Below are positions 44,720 to 54,316 of a stretch of DNA of 64,000 nt, piece by piece. Source of the DNA: Pseudomonadota bacterium (GTDB lineage Bacteria > Desulfobacterota > Desulfobulbia > Desulfobulbales > SURF-16); NCBI GenBank assembly GCA_018897105.1, contig JAHILF010000058.1, forward strand, positions 49,264 to 113,263, in the 5' to 3' direction. Position 1 is the stretch's first letter. Each line of letters begins with the position of its first letter. The notes beneath the pieces were generated by a model. The model searched no databases. It was not told the origin of the DNA and saw only the letters and a program-made list of their open reading frames with translations. The position numbers and the translations under genes are program-made.

Positions 44720-45040
44720 TCATACGCAACCGGTCGGTTTCGGCAGACCAGCCATTTTACAGGCTCCTTTACCAGGTCCTGATGGGAACAACTCATAAAT
44801 TCTTTTGAGCGGAAACCCTGTGGTTTTGGAAAGAATACGAACCATCGGTGCAATACCGTTTTTCTTGTAGTAATCCTGCAGAGCGTTGATAACTTTCCAG
44901 TGCTCGTCGGTCAGTTCACCGATGCCTTCGAGACCTTTTACGTAGTCAACCCAACCCTCATTCCACTCTTCCATACCTTTTGTAAGGAAGCCATCCTCAT
45001 CAACATCGTACGAACTTCCTGCATTTTCAATAACTGCCAT
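44720..45040 (-). CDS. dsrC: Sulfur carrier DsrC
   Basis: Physiological partner of dissimilatory sulfite reductase; its two C-terminal cysteines form a trisulfide with the sulfite-derived sulfur. 106 residues with the canonical tail CKMAGLPKPTGCV (Cys, ten residues, Cys, one residue), which separates true DsrC from TusE-like proteins lacking the first Cys. Other family wording is GFPLKRIYELFPSGPGKG. AAAGGAGG lies seven bases upstream of the ATG and a promoter and terminator frame the gene, so it is monocistronic and probably highly expressed. Indicates sulfate/sulfite reduction or sulfur disproportionation. Confidence 0.95.
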   Translation of the reverse strand: MAVIENAGSSYDVDEDGFLTKGMEEWNEGWVDYVKGLEGIGELTDEHWKVINALQDYYKKNGIAPMVRILSKTTGFPLKRIYELFPSGPGKGACKMAGLPKPTGCV

Positions 45041-45126
45041 GTGATTCCTCCTTTGCGAGATTAATTCAAATTGCTAATGATAGTTCCTCTTAGCAAGATT
45101 AACTTACCTTCTCTAATAAATAATCC

Positions 45127-45155
45127 TAAATAATCGATGCTTTTGCATTTGTCAA
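45127..45155 (-). promoter_or_regulatory. Promoter for dsrC
   Basis: Minus strand: TTGACA (45155-45150), 17-base spacer, TATTTA (45132-45127), about 87 bases before the start codon in an AT-rich region. Confidence 0.65.
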
Positions 45156-45289
45156 GAATGCAAATGGCAATTTTTTCATTTTATGCATGAATACTCATTC
45201 ATTTATTAACAATACTATTTTAATCAATATGTTATGCCACAGAAAATAACCACAAAATAGCAGCGTATTTAACCTGAGAATACCGTAAT

Positions 45290-46636
45290 TTACCTAATTT
45301 TATTGTAGTAGTCCTGTAACTCCCTAGCAAGAAATCGCCTTATTTTCCCCAAATTTCGGTGATGTACACCGCCCAGGTCAGACAATCTGGCATGGGACAA
45401 CAATGAGCCGACCTTGCTCTCAACCTTGCCCCACAGAGTTTTCTTGTAGCTGCTGTCAAGATTGACGAGCTCGGCCCTACGCGCCTGGCATTTTCGCACC
45501 AGCCGGGGGAAACTCCACCGGGTGAACCACAGCCAGGAGAGAAAACAGACAACGGCTGTACCGACCAACGGAAAAACCAGGTGCTGCGGGGTGAAGGTAC
45601 CCTGCAGCAGGGCGCTGATCAGCGGCTCGGCCGGCACGCCGGTTAAACCCTTAAGAATGAGCCCGGTGAGAAAAAAGGCAGCCAGCCCGGCCACCAGAGT
45701 AAACTTGCCGACACTGGCCAGAATTGTTCTGCCCATGCTGCTGAAGGTGCACATCGCCTCGCAGACCAGCAGTAGCTCATTGGCCTGCCGGTCGATGTCC
45801 TGCAGAATATGATTGACGCGAAATCCGGGAGCGGACATAATTTTCTTTTTCAGCTGCTCCCGTTCCTCCCGCCAGACCGCGAGAATTTCCGATGGTTCCG
45901 CCTCGCTTGGGGCATAGGTGACATAAATGGTGGGGATATCCTTGCGGCCCGTCATCTGGGAAAGATTCCAGCACAGTGTCCCGTAAGATCTGACCAGATC
46001 GCTCAGGTTATCGCACTCATCGATGCGGCTCATGACGAAGACGATCCTGTCCTCGCCGGAAGTATCGGGCAGGGTGCTGCGGATGGCGGTATAGGTCTCA
46101 CTGATGGTGCCGGCCTTATGCGGGTCAAACATGAGAACAACGAGGTCGGCCAGTTTGGCGAACTCACCCAGCACGGCCAGGTAATCATAACCCCGATCTT
46201 TTTCCGTGACCGCGTCCAGCATGCCCGGACTGTCAATCAGGGCCATATTCTCCAGAAAAGGGGCATCAACTTTTTTCAGGCGGAAATGGGCGATAAACTG
46301 CTCGCCGAATGACTTGAACCTGCCGAAAGGCAGGGTTTCATCGTTTACCAGGGTGGAGCCGGGGACCTCTCTTTCGCCTTCTGCAGTGCCATGGGAGGTG
46401 AGGATGGTAAACGAATCATCCGTGGGTGCCTGGCCGGTGCGCTGGATGTTCTGACCGATGAGCTCATTGATGAGGGTGGACTTGCCGGAGGAATAATTGC
46501 CGATAACGAGCACGATGGGCTTCCACTTGAGAACAGACTCCAGGTCGGAGTAATCGAGCAGGTAACGGTTAAAGAGCGGCAACAAGCTATTGCGGACATG
46601 GTGCTGCAGTTCCGCCTGCAATTTTTTTTCGTCCAT
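45290..46636 (-). CDS. Dynamin-like membrane GTPase
   Basis: 448 residues. The GTPase domain has G1 GNYSSGKSTLI, a conserved threonine region APTDDSFTIL, G3 DSPG in MALIDSPGMLDAV and a G4-like VMSRIDE. After it come two hydrophobic segments (TLVAGLAAFFLTGLILKGL and LVFPLVGTAVVCFLSWLW) and a helical C terminus. The layout matches bacterial dynamin/EHD-like proteins that remodel or associate with membranes. Monocistronic between dsrC and the TPM genes; specific role unknown. Confidence 0.85.
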   Translation of the reverse strand: MDEKKLQAELQHHVRNSLLPLFNRYLLDYSDLESVLKWKPIVLVIGNYSSGKSTLINELIGQNIQRTGQAPTDDSFTILTSHGTAEGEREVPGSTLVNDETLPFGRFKSFGEQFIAHFRLKKVDAPFLENMALIDSPGMLDAVTEKDRGYDYLAVLGEFAKLADLVVLMFDPHKAGTISETYTAIRSTLPDTSGEDRIVFVMSRIDECDNLSDLVRSYGTLCWNLSQMTGRKDIPTIYVTYAPSEAEPSEILAVWREEREQLKKKIMSAPGFRVNHILQDIDRQANELLLVCEAMCTFSSMGRTILASVGKFTLVAGLAAFFLTGLILKGLTGVPAEPLISALLQGTFTPQHLVFPLVGTAVVCFLSWLWFTRWSFPRLVRKCQARRAELVNLDSSYKKTLWGKVESKVGSLLSHARLSDLGGVHHRNLGKIRRFLARELQDYYNKIR

Positions 46637-46765
46637 GGCATCAGGGGAAGTGTTGATTGTTGATCAAAGGGCGAGCCGGGTCCGTTATTTTGTCACCCTG
46701 CATCATTAACAGATAGCTGACGAAATGGCATTGAAAATATGCGGGGAGTCATTCCAGCCCACCAA

Positions 46766-47398
46766 TTATTGCCCGATAATAACCTCGTCAGAGAGCTCAT
46801 TGACGTCATCCGGTTTGACAGGAAAATGGCGGGCCAGGAGTTCTCCGACATCCGTGATCGACTGACACAGAATATCGGCGGCCTTGCCGCTCTTTATGCC
46901 AACGGCAATATTACGGGCGTATGCCTGCAGGGTCTCCTGCCTTATCTTTTCATAAATCCCCTTGTCAGCCAGCACCCAGACCTTGTGTTCAAACAGGGAA
47001 ATAAAAAAAAGCACGCCGCTCTCATCACGGGTTTTATACAGTCCCTTTTCATAAAAGGCGGTAAGAGCCCGGTCCTGCACCTGCAGCTCAAGGCGGTCAT
47101 TGGGAGTAAAGAATCTTTTGACCTCAGGCAGATAGTGTACCAGCCAGCCGCAGAGGGCGGTCAGCACCAAGGCCGCCACCACAAACACCCATAGGTTGCC
47201 AGCCCAGAACAGCTCTGTTGCGGCCAGGGCCAACAAGCTGCCGATGAGACCGCCGGCCAGAATCTGGCCCTCGGGATAGGCATCGCTCCGGTCGACAACC
47301 ATCACCGCAATCTCACCGGTCGTTTTCAGCTCCGCGGCGCGAACCGCATCAGCGATTTTCTTTTTGTCAGCTTCCGTAAAAAATGTTTCCGCCTTCAT
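46766..47398 (-). CDS. TPM-domain membrane protein
   Basis: 210 residues: a split TPM (TLP18.3/Psb32/MOLO-1) domain, beginning FFTEADKKKIADAVRAAELK and resuming RLELQVQDRALTAFYEKGLY, around two hydrophobic segments (GGLIGSLLALAATELFWAG and LWVFVVAALVLTALCGWLV). It starts four bases beyond the stop region of the preceding TPM gene (the frame could also begin nine bases earlier, overlapping it). Third gene of a lemA-TPM-TPM operon found widely in bacteria; function poorly known. Confidence 0.85.
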   Translation of the reverse strand: MKAETFFTEADKKKIADAVRAAELKTTGEIAVMVVDRSDAYPEGQILAGGLIGSLLALAATELFWAGNLWVFVVAALVLTALCGWLVHYLPEVKRFFTPNDRLELQVQDRALTAFYEKGLYKTRDESGVLFFISLFEHKVWVLADKGIYEKIRQETLQAYARNIAVGIKSGKAADILCQSITDVGELLARHFPVKPDDVNELSDEVIIGQ

Positions 47399-47400
47399 GA

Positions 47401-48285
47401 TCACCATCCGCCGGAAGCGCCGCCGCCTCCGAAACCGCCTCCGCCAAAGCCGCCGAATCCACCCCCGCCAAAACCACCGCCTCCGCCGCCGCCATAATAG
47501 CCCATACCGCCTCCCCGCAACATGCCGGCCATGAAAAACGGCAGCAGCCAGCCGCCAAAGGCGCCGGCCGGGATCAGCAGAAGCAGCAGCAGAAAACTGA
47601 AAGGCAGCAGCCCGAAGAGAAAGGCCAGGGGGAAAAGCACCGCGCCGCCGATCACCCCCAGGGGCCGCCAGATTCTGCCAAGGAAGGCAACCAGGAACAG
47701 TCCGAAAAAAAGAAACTGAAAAAGCAACGGCGGCGGTTCTTTACCCCGCCTTACCCCCCGCCGGTCCGCCTTAAATTCGCCCCGGGTGGCCTGGATAATC
47801 GCCACACACCCCGCCTCAATGCCCTGATCAAATTTGCCGCTCTTGAAGTACGGGCTGATGACAGTGTCAATAATGCGGCCGCTTAACAGATCGGTGAGCA
47901 CGGGTTCCAGCCCCCTGCCCACCTCAATCCTGATCTTTCTATCGTTTTTGACAATCAAGAGCAGCACGCCGTTATCCTTGCCCTTCTGCCCGATCTTCCA
48001 CTGATCCACCGTCCTGATGCTGAAACCCTCCAGCGAATCTCCCTCCAGAGAGGCAATGGTCAATATCGCCACCTGGGTGGAATCGGTCATATCAAACGAC
48101 TGCAGAGCCCGCTCAAGCTTTGTTTCCTCCTGGGGCGAGATCATGTCTGCATAGTCATTGACATAGCCCTTATACGAGGGAACATCCAGGGCAAGGGCAA
48201 GACTGCCCAGGCCGAGAACGCAGGTCACGAGCAGCAGCGCGAGCCCCAGGCGCCATCTACGGATGTATTGTGCGAAAACTCTCAA
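47401..48285 (-). CDS. YgcG-like TPM-domain protein with Gly-rich tail
   Basis: 294 residues: signal peptide (LGLALLLVTCVLGLGSLALA), a periplasmic TPM domain (YVNDYADMISPQEETKLERA ... DNGVLLLIVKNDRKIRIEVG), a multi-span hydrophobic region (FQFLFFGLFLVAFLG and following), and a Gly-rich end with GGGGFGG repeats. The layout is that of YgcG-family proteins. Start is TTG, 28 bases after the lemA stop. Operon partner of LemA; likely a membrane-envelope protein. Confidence 0.88.
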   Translation of the reverse strand: MRVFAQYIRRWRLGLALLLVTCVLGLGSLALALDVPSYKGYVNDYADMISPQEETKLERALQSFDMTDSTQVAILTIASLEGDSLEGFSIRTVDQWKIGQKGKDNGVLLLIVKNDRKIRIEVGRGLEPVLTDLLSGRIIDTVISPYFKSGKFDQGIEAGCVAIIQATRGEFKADRRGVRRGKEPPPLLFQFLFFGLFLVAFLGRIWRPLGVIGGAVLFPLAFLFGLLPFSFLLLLLLIPAGAFGGWLLPFFMAGMLRGGGMGYYGGGGGGGFGGGGFGGFGGGGFGGGGASGGW

Positions 48286-48313
48286 TGTATTTTCCCGGAG
48301 TAGTCAGCCGACC

Positions 48314-48901
48314 TTAAAACTTGACCTTAGGGGCTGTCTCGGCCCCGGCTTCAGCCTTGAACGGTTCGCGCCGCGGCAGTTTCAGCAGGAAATTATTGGT
48401 CAGATTATTGGGGAAGGTGCGGATCGAGGTGTTGAATACCCGCACGGCTTCGTTATAGCGAACGCGGGCAACATTGATTCTGTTCTCCGTGCCTTCAAGC
48501 TGGTGCTGAAGATCCAGGAAATTCTGGTTGGCCTTGAGATCAGGATACCGCTCCACCACCACCATCAGTTTCGACAGGGCTGAACTTAAGCCCCCCTGGG
48601 CGCTCTGGAACTGGGCAAGGGCTTCGGGATTGTTGACGACATCGCTGCCGATTTTCAACTGGCCCACCTTGGCGCGGGCCTCGGTGACAGCGGTGAGCGT
48701 CTCCTTTTCATGGGTGGCATACCCTTTCACCACCTCCACCAGATTGGGGATCAGGTCGGCGCGGCGTTGATAAGCAGACTCCACATCACCCCAGGCGGCA
48801 ATAACTGTTTCGTCATGTTGCTGAATCGTATTATAGCCGCAGCCGCTGAGGCCGAAACATACCAGCAGTAAGACAGGAATAAACAAAGCAATTTTTTTCA
48901 T
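48314..48901 (-). CDS. lemA: LemA-family lipoprotein
   Basis: 195 residues with a lipobox LLLVCFGLSGC directing lipid attachment, followed by the long helices of LemA: WGDVESAYQRRADLIPNLVE, ALAQFQSAQGGLSSALSKLM and RYNEAVRVFNTSIRTFPNNL. The first true ATG is used because the preceding GTG is adjacent and GGAG lies ten bases upstream. Heads the lemA-ygcG-TPM operon on the minus strand. Confidence 0.92.
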   Translation of the reverse strand: MKKIALFIPVLLLVCFGLSGCGYNTIQQHDETVIAAWGDVESAYQRRADLIPNLVEVVKGYATHEKETLTAVTEARAKVGQLKIGSDVVNNPEALAQFQSAQGGLSSALSKLMVVVERYPDLKANQNFLDLQHQLEGTENRINVARVRYNEAVRVFNTSIRTFPNNLTNNFLLKLPRREPFKAEAGAETAPKVKF

Positions 48902-48954
48902 CACGGCAAATCTCCAGAAATATTTAGTGTTACAGCATTTTTTGTCATATCTTA

Positions 48955-49123
48955 ATCAATGCCATTTACTTAAGAGTGAGTTGCAGAGGGAACCGATTTT
49001 ATTTTTCCTTTGCCAAAGCCGGGGACAGACTGATTTTCGCAAAAACCGCGAAAAAAAATTCAGCCCCCTCAGTCTGGAAGAAAAATTCAATCTGTCTCCC
49101 GGACTTAAGTTAACGACATTGAT
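48955..49123 (+). mobile_element. MITE-like element, copy 1
   Basis: About 169 bp, ~90% identical to 56703-56871 in the same orientation. Imperfect terminal inverted repeats ATCAATGCCATTTACTTAAG and CTTAAGTTAACGACATTGAT, with nested GGGGACAGA / TCTGTCTCC. No coding capacity. Lies between lemA and the DUF2156 gene. Confidence 0.65.
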
Positions 49124-49191
49124 ATCTTAATACGGAAAAAGAGCTTGTCAATCGCCTTGGGGACAGAAAGCTCAGAGTTATTCCCTTTCTG

Positions 49192-50046
49192 CTAAAACAA
49201 TATTGCCCGGTATTTTTTGACAAAATCAATCGGCTTATAGCTGAGCTTGGCATGGCGCAACCCTTCATCACCCAGATCCTGCTCCCGGTTTATGGTAACA
49301 TATTTATCCGGTAGAATCGAGGCGAATGCCTGATTGACGAACTGCCACAGCCCCTTATACTCACCGATGGCCTTTTCAAAATGGATGGCGAAACTCCTGC
49401 CCAGCATCAGCTCCTCGCCCAGGGAATAGGCCACGGGCCTGCCGTCAACATAGTAAACCCCGCCGCACAACTGCAGTTCCTCGGCCTTTTCCAGGCCCTC
49501 TTTTGCCGCGTCGTAATCACCCGGGTCATCCCTCCCCTGCCGCCAGCCGTCCAGAACACTCAGGGCATCCGGCATGTACTCTTCCAGCAGCGGTCGGCCC
49601 TCATAGGAATAATTGCTGACAAAGGCCTTGATCAGGTTGCGTTTTTTATGAAATTTCCCGCCGGTAAGCTCGGCAAGATCCTGGCGCAGGTAAAGATAAT
49701 CAAAGTTGTCCCGATCTTCAGAAACCCGACATCCCCGTTGCGCCAGCACCTCGGCCTGGGGTGCGGAAACGCACTTCATTGTGCCGAAATCGGTAAACAG
49801 CTGACGCAGCAGTGTCTCATCCGGCAGGCCGAAGGGCAGCATGAAAAAGGGTTTTCCCTCATCAGCGCCGGCAATGAGCAGCAATTCGTCGGAGAGCCGG
49901 GACACCCGGTAGTGATGGCTGTTTCGGAAAAGATAAATATTGGCAAACGTGAACTCGGAAATGCCGTCCGGCTGCTGAAACAGGGAGTGCATGGTCGCCC
50001 GCTGCAGCAGGTCAATTTCCGTAAAGTCGGGATAAACGGGTATCAT
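49192..50046 (-). CDS. DUF2156 (phosphatidylglycerol lysyltransferase C-terminal-like) protein
   Basis: 284 residues of the LPG_synthase_C/DUF2156 acyltransferase-like fold, related to the GNAT domain of MprF but without its membrane part. Typical wording: EFTFANIYLFRNSHHYRVSR near the start, FDYLYLRQDLAELTGGKFHK in the middle, and GRSFAIHFEKAIGEYKGLWQ with NREQDLGDEGLRHAKLSYKP near the end. Cytosolic; may transfer an aminoacyl or acyl group, with unknown acceptor. Divergent from the methyltransferase-like gene. Confidence 0.85.
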   Translation of the reverse strand: MIPVYPDFTEIDLLQRATMHSLFQQPDGISEFTFANIYLFRNSHHYRVSRLSDELLLIAGADEGKPFFMLPFGLPDETLLRQLFTDFGTMKCVSAPQAEVLAQRGCRVSEDRDNFDYLYLRQDLAELTGGKFHKKRNLIKAFVSNYSYEGRPLLEEYMPDALSVLDGWRQGRDDPGDYDAAKEGLEKAEELQLCGGVYYVDGRPVAYSLGEELMLGRSFAIHFEKAIGEYKGLWQFVNQAFASILPDKYVTINREQDLGDEGLRHAKLSYKPIDFVKKYRAILF

Positions 50047-50174
50047 AAAAATAGCCTTTGCTCACTTTGATATAAAATCATGACAGACTGTTTCAAAAAT
50101 AAAACCACCAATGTCCCGACACTGTCAAATCTTATCTCTTTTGTGGTATGGTCCAAAAAAGGAGGGGAAATGAA

Positions 50175-51392
50175 ATGAGCCAACAGAAAAGGCAGAAATG
50201 GTTTCTGGTTGCGACAATTGCCGCCTATTGCCTGATCGGTGTGGAGATCATTATTATGATCTCGCCGTTTGCGCTCTATTTTTACTCGGTTTACGGCCCG
50301 GTGCTGGAATTCTTTACCTCCTCGCCCTACCTGAGCTGGACCACGGATTTTTTTCTGCCGCACATGACTTTCCCCAATGATCAGGTCATCCTCAGCATCT
50401 CCTATCTGCAGATCCTGCTGCCCGTAAGTCTCGTGCTGTTCTTATCCGCGGCAATCCCCCTGTATTATGGCCGTTTTACCGGCCGGGGGGTCGTGCAGAT
50501 GAGCTTTTACAAAAAAATAAGACACCCGCAGTACCTGTTTCTCGCCATCTCGGGATTCGGTCTTCTGCTCTACTGGCCCCGCTTCATCATCCTCATCATG
50601 TACGTCTCCATGCTGTTTGTCTATTATCTGCTGGCCCGCAATGAAGAATGGCGCATGAAGCAGGAAGCCCCCGGCAGTTATGAGGCATATATGAACAGTA
50701 CCCCCATGTTCATCCCGGGCGAGCCGGGCGGGAAAATCTACAGGTTCCTCTTCGGCTGGGTCCAGCCGAAATGGCTGGGCATTCTTGCTGCCTATTGTCT
50801 TACCCTCGCCTGTTGCGTCGGGTTGGCCATGGGCATCAGAAGCTATACCATAAAGCAGCTGCCCGCGGTTGAAGTAAACTCCATGATGGTGTTGCCCGTT
50901 TTCCCCCGCCCGCCGGCGGAGGTCCGCACGCTTTACGAAAAAATCGCCTCCTCCAACAAAGTGAAGCCCTTTCTGCAAGGGAAGATAGATGCCAATCTGG
51001 TCTATATATTCCCGGGTGATTTTTTTCTGACCGCCATTGTCACCGATGAAGACCGTCGTTTTTCCGATGATATTATTGAACGCTTTCCCGAGGTGCTTGA
51101 ATGGCACCAGCATAAATTCCAGGGAGGGCTGGGGAAATTCTTTAAAATTTTCTATAACTATATCAGGACACTAAGCAGCGTGGAAACGGATTACCATGTT
51201 GAACGTTTTGTTTTTGTGCGGGTAAGCGATGACCAGGGCAGGCTGGCCCGGCCCCAGGATATATTCAAACTGGGGATGAAGAGAAAGCCGGTTCTGCTGG
51301 TTGATATGGATGCCGATGATCACCGCATCGTTTCCATTATCTTCCCCTCGGGGAAAAGCAAATGGGGCGCCATGCCCATGCCGTCTTTCTAA
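50175..51392 (+). CDS. Isoprenylcysteine methyltransferase-like integral membrane protein
   Basis: 405 residues: about four N-terminal transmembrane segments (VATIAAYCLIGVEIIIMISP first), then the ICMT/PEMT-type core KIRHPQYLFLAISGFGLLLY ... YLLARNEEWRMKQEAPGSYE, one more span (WLGILAAYCLTLACCVGLAM), and a ~170-residue soluble C-terminal domain of unknown type. GGAGGGG lies before the ATG at 50175. Possibly a lipid or protein methyltransferase; the C-terminal domain is not part of the usual family. Confidence 0.8.
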   Translation: MSQQKRQKWFLVATIAAYCLIGVEIIIMISPFALYFYSVYGPVLEFFTSSPYLSWTTDFFLPHMTFPNDQVILSISYLQILLPVSLVLFLSAAIPLYYGRFTGRGVVQMSFYKKIRHPQYLFLAISGFGLLLYWPRFIILIMYVSMLFVYYLLARNEEWRMKQEAPGSYEAYMNSTPMFIPGEPGGKIYRFLFGWVQPKWLGILAAYCLTLACCVGLAMGIRSYTIKQLPAVEVNSMMVLPVFPRPPAEVRTLYEKIASSNKVKPFLQGKIDANLVYIFPGDFFLTAIVTDEDRRFSDDIIERFPEVLEWHQHKFQGGLGKFFKIFYNYIRTLSSVETDYHVERFVFVRVSDDQGRLARPQDIFKLGMKRKPVLLVDMDADDHRIVSIIFPSGKSKWGAMPMPSF

Positions 51393-51411
51393 CGGTGTTT
51401 TTATCCCGGGC

Positions 51412-52314
51412 TCATCCAATCGTCAGACAGTTGCGTCCGGCCGCCTTGCTCCTGTACATGAGGGTGTCCGCTCTTTTAAGCAGGCTCTCCACGCTGTCAT
51501 CATCCTGCACCAAAGTGGCGCCAAGGGAAATGGTCACCTGCAGCCTCTCACTGCCATAGGTGATATAGGACTGCTCCACCAGCAGGCGCAACCTGTTGCC
51601 CAGCTGTTCAAGATCCTGGGGCGAAATATTGCGGATAATGGCGAGAAATTCCTCTCCGCCCCAACGCCCGTAGAGATCAAAAGGTCTGGAGTTGGCAACA
51701 AAGGTTTTTGCCACAAAACGCAGCACCTCATCACCGGCGTCATGCCCATAGCTGTCATTAAACTGCTTAAATTGGTCGATATCCATGAAAAGAACGCCGA
51801 ACGGCATCTGGAAACGCTTTTTTTCTTCAAAGCGGCTCAGCAACTCCCGCTCAATATAGTGCCTGTTCGCCAGCTGGGTGAGATTATCCAGCAGGGCCAG
51901 TTTTTCCAGTTCCTGCAACCGCAACGCATTGGCCTTCTGGTTGCTGATATCGGTAAACAGCTCAATGCCGCCGATGACGCCCCCCTCCTGATCGCGCAGG
52001 ACACTGATGCGCACGGAAACAGGTATTCTGTGTCCGTCCTTGTGGTGCATATACACTTCCGCCTCACGGAATTTGCCGTCGGCAATGCTCTGGGCAAGAG
52101 GGCACAGACCGAAACAGAGGCTTCTGCCGCTGCCGTCCACATGGGTGAGAATATTGTCGGAACAGGATCTGCCCACCACCTCATCCGCGCTAAAGCCGGA
52201 GATCTGCTCAGCCGCCTTATTCCAATACGTGATGACTCTGTCTCGGTCGACAAAATACAAACCGTCATGCAGGTTCTCGATGATGCTTTCATAAGAAATA
52301 TCGGCAAGCTTCAT
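51412..52314 (-). CDS. PAS-GGDEF diguanylate cyclase
   Basis: 300 residues. PAS domain (YESIIENLHDGLYFVDRDRV, GFSADEVVGRSC, with Cys-containing insert SLCFGLCPL) followed by PAC-like GGIELFTDISNQK and GGDEF from LTQLANRHYIERE. The active loop is GRWGGEEFLA and the I-site RPFD sits five residues upstream, so the enzyme is predicted active and product-inhibited. Start MKLADISYESI is preferred, with GGGAGAG upstream. Cytosolic. Together with the other cyclase it could feed the riboswitch-controlled gene. Confidence 0.93.
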   Translation of the reverse strand: MKLADISYESIIENLHDGLYFVDRDRVITYWNKAAEQISGFSADEVVGRSCSDNILTHVDGSGRSLCFGLCPLAQSIADGKFREAEVYMHHKDGHRIPVSVRISVLRDQEGGVIGGIELFTDISNQKANALRLQELEKLALLDNLTQLANRHYIERELLSRFEEKKRFQMPFGVLFMDIDQFKQFNDSYGHDAGDEVLRFVAKTFVANSRPFDLYGRWGGEEFLAIIRNISPQDLEQLGNRLRLLVEQSYITYGSERLQVTISLGATLVQDDDSVESLLKRADTLMYRSKAAGRNCLTIG

Positions 52315-52376
52315 AGTCACTTTCTCTCCCTGTCCTCGAACCAGACACCTCATTTTTCAAGGCACCCGCCAGGCAA

Positions 52377-53642
52377 TCAGGCGTCAACACAGATGATGTC
52401 GAACTGGTCCCCGGTCAGACTTCGTCCACCATGCTCCGTCACCACAAAGGTGTTTTCAACCCCAACCATGCCCACCGCTGGAATGCCTATTTTCGGTTCA
52501 ACGGCCAGCACCATGCCCTGTTCAAGGGGCAGATCAAAGCCCCGGGCCAGGACGGGATACTCATCAATGGCCAGGCCGATGCCATGGCCGACAAAGCCGA
52601 CCTTGTTGTTGCCGAGTCCCATGAAACCTTTGCCCCAGCCCGCTTGGTCCGCCCAGGCGGAAACGTGATTCCAGATATCGCTCGGCAGCGCCCCGGGTTT
52701 GAGGTGATCAACAATCCAGCTCTGCACCGCGATGCAGAAATCCTGGGCAGCCTGTACTCTGGCCGGGATGGTGACACGCTCACCCAGCCAGTAGACCTGG
52801 GTCTTGTCGGTCTGGTATCCTTCAAAACAGAAGCCGTTGTCAATGGTCAGCGGCTCTCCCGCCCTCCAGACCTTGCTGCCCGATCCCATGTGCGGCACGG
52901 CTGGATGGGCGCCCCGCAAACCCAGGGGGCCGTTAAACACACTGGGATAATTGCCGCTGTCCCCTGCGGCAATATGGCCCATAAAAACCTCTTCCCCATA
53001 ACTGCCCATTCTTAAAATACCATGATGTCCCTCGTCATAAAAGAGGCGGGACAAGGTGTGGGCGATTGCCAGCTCTGTCATGCCCTCCTTAAGCAGGGGA
53101 GGGAGAAGCTCCACCAGACAACGGGCATGGCCGGTGCCAGCCTTGTCAAACTTTGCCAGCTCCCAGTCGGACTTGGTACCCCGGGCCATGGCCAGCACCT
53201 TATCCCCAGGCAGAAATTCATGCCCAGCCAGTGCGGCTGTTAAACTGTTGCCAAGGGTCCATGACAGGCCGTTCATCTCCACGGCAACGGTTTCCGGCAA
53301 GGGAGAGCCGGCATCATGCAGGACCGCCTCGATCTCTTTATACGATCTGAAGGGGAAGATATTTTCCACCGGCGATTCAAGCCCCGCCCGGTCCAGACCG
53401 CGGCGGCAGAGCAGCACGGGCTTGCCTTCAAGCGGCAGCCAGAAAATGCCGTTGCCGAAGGTGCCGCTCAGATAATAGATATTCAGCCGGGAAAAGACGA
53501 TGATTCCTGCTGCCCGGGGCACGCAGTTTTGCAGCAGAGCGCGACATCTGTTCCAGCGGTTTTCAAATTCCTGCAGCGGCACTGTTTCCAAAACACCATT
53601 CTCCTGTGGTTTAAATAGGCAAAAAAAATTCTGTCTGCTCAT
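52377..53642 (-). CDS. M24-family Xaa-Pro peptidase
   Basis: 421 residues with an N-terminal creatinase-like domain and pita-bread C-terminal domain. Metal ligands: LTIDNGFCFEGYQTDKTQVY (Asp pair), GFVGHGIGLAIDEYP (His), AVEPKIGIPAVGMVGVENTF (two Glu). It differs clearly from the other M24 enzyme in this window. Its ATG overlaps the stop of the methyltransferase gene upstream (ATGA), so the two are coupled. Confidence 0.9.
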   Translation of the reverse strand: MSRQNFFCLFKPQENGVLETVPLQEFENRWNRCRALLQNCVPRAAGIIVFSRLNIYYLSGTFGNGIFWLPLEGKPVLLCRRGLDRAGLESPVENIFPFRSYKEIEAVLHDAGSPLPETVAVEMNGLSWTLGNSLTAALAGHEFLPGDKVLAMARGTKSDWELAKFDKAGTGHARCLVELLPPLLKEGMTELAIAHTLSRLFYDEGHHGILRMGSYGEEVFMGHIAAGDSGNYPSVFNGPLGLRGAHPAVPHMGSGSKVWRAGEPLTIDNGFCFEGYQTDKTQVYWLGERVTIPARVQAAQDFCIAVQSWIVDHLKPGALPSDIWNHVSAWADQAGWGKGFMGLGNNKVGFVGHGIGLAIDEYPVLARGFDLPLEQGMVLAVEPKIGIPAVGMVGVENTFVVTEHGGRSLTGDQFDIICVDA

Positions 53643-54316
53643 TTGCTGCCGCTGTAAACGGCAAAACTGTAATGCTGATACCAGCAGTTCACGTCATGAA
53701 AACCGGCATCCTGCAGGGACGCAAGCTGCCAGGACAGGGTGGACATCCTGTCCTCCTTCATTCTGGTCAAGGCCCCTTGCAGCTCGGCGTCCGTTACGCC
53801 GTTCGCCTTGACCTGCTCAAGCCACTTCTGCCGGTATGTCTTTTCAATCTCCGCGGTTTCCCCCAATACCTGATCGGCGTTGACAAATACTCCGCCGGGG
53901 GCAAGATGGGCAAACACCTTGCCGAACAACTTCTGTTTTTGCGGCTGATCAAGGTGGTGGATGGAGAGCGACGACATGATCAGATCGAATTGCCCGCCCA
54001 ATGATGGCATACGGCTATAATCGGCCGTAACATAGCTAAATTCGTTGGCATAGCCGCTTAGTCTTTTTTCGGCCTCAGCCAGCATCTTGTCGGAGATATC
54101 CATCAGCACAAAGCGGGCATGGGCAAAGTCTGCCGCAACGATTGAGGTCAGCAGGCCGGTGCCGGCGCCAAGATCCAGAATCGTCAGCTTTTCTTCAGGG
54201 GCAAAGGGGATAATTCCCCGGGCAGTCCGGTAGAAATCAGCAAAGCAGGGGATAAGCTTGCGGCGCGACGCATCGTATTGGCTGGCGTATTGATCAAAAA
54301 CGGCTTTAATGGACAT
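53639..54316 (-). CDS. Class I SAM-dependent methyltransferase
   Basis: 225 residues. SAM-binding motif I is LTILDLGAGTGLLTS; later motifs are FVLMDISDKMLAEAEKRL, FDLIMSSLSIHHLDQPQK and LAPGGVFVNADQV. Resembles small-molecule methyltransferases of the UbiE/Tam type. The start MSIKAVFDQYASQYD is used; the longer frame reads through a VOC remnant. A similar methyltransferase (30% or so by eye, same IHHL wording) lies at 58594-59310. Confidence 0.88.
   Translation of the reverse strand: MSIKAVFDQYASQYDASRRKLIPCFADFYRTARGIIPFAPEEKLTILDLGAGTGLLTSIVAADFAHARFVLMDISDKMLAEAEKRLSGYANEFSYVTADYSRMPSLGGQFDLIMSSLSIHHLDQPQKQKLFGKVFAHLAPGGVFVNADQVLGETAEIEKTYRQKWLEQVKANGVTDAELQGALTRMKEDRMSTLSWQLASLQDAGFHDVNCWYQHYSFAVYSGSK

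Noticed and set aside
47401..47510. GC-rich simple repeat
   Set aside because: Codes the Gly-rich tail of the YgcG-like protein, normal for that family.
51301..52668. 455-residue plus-strand open frame
   Set aside because: Runs antisense across a clear GGDEF protein and into the M24 peptidase; shadow of codon bias.
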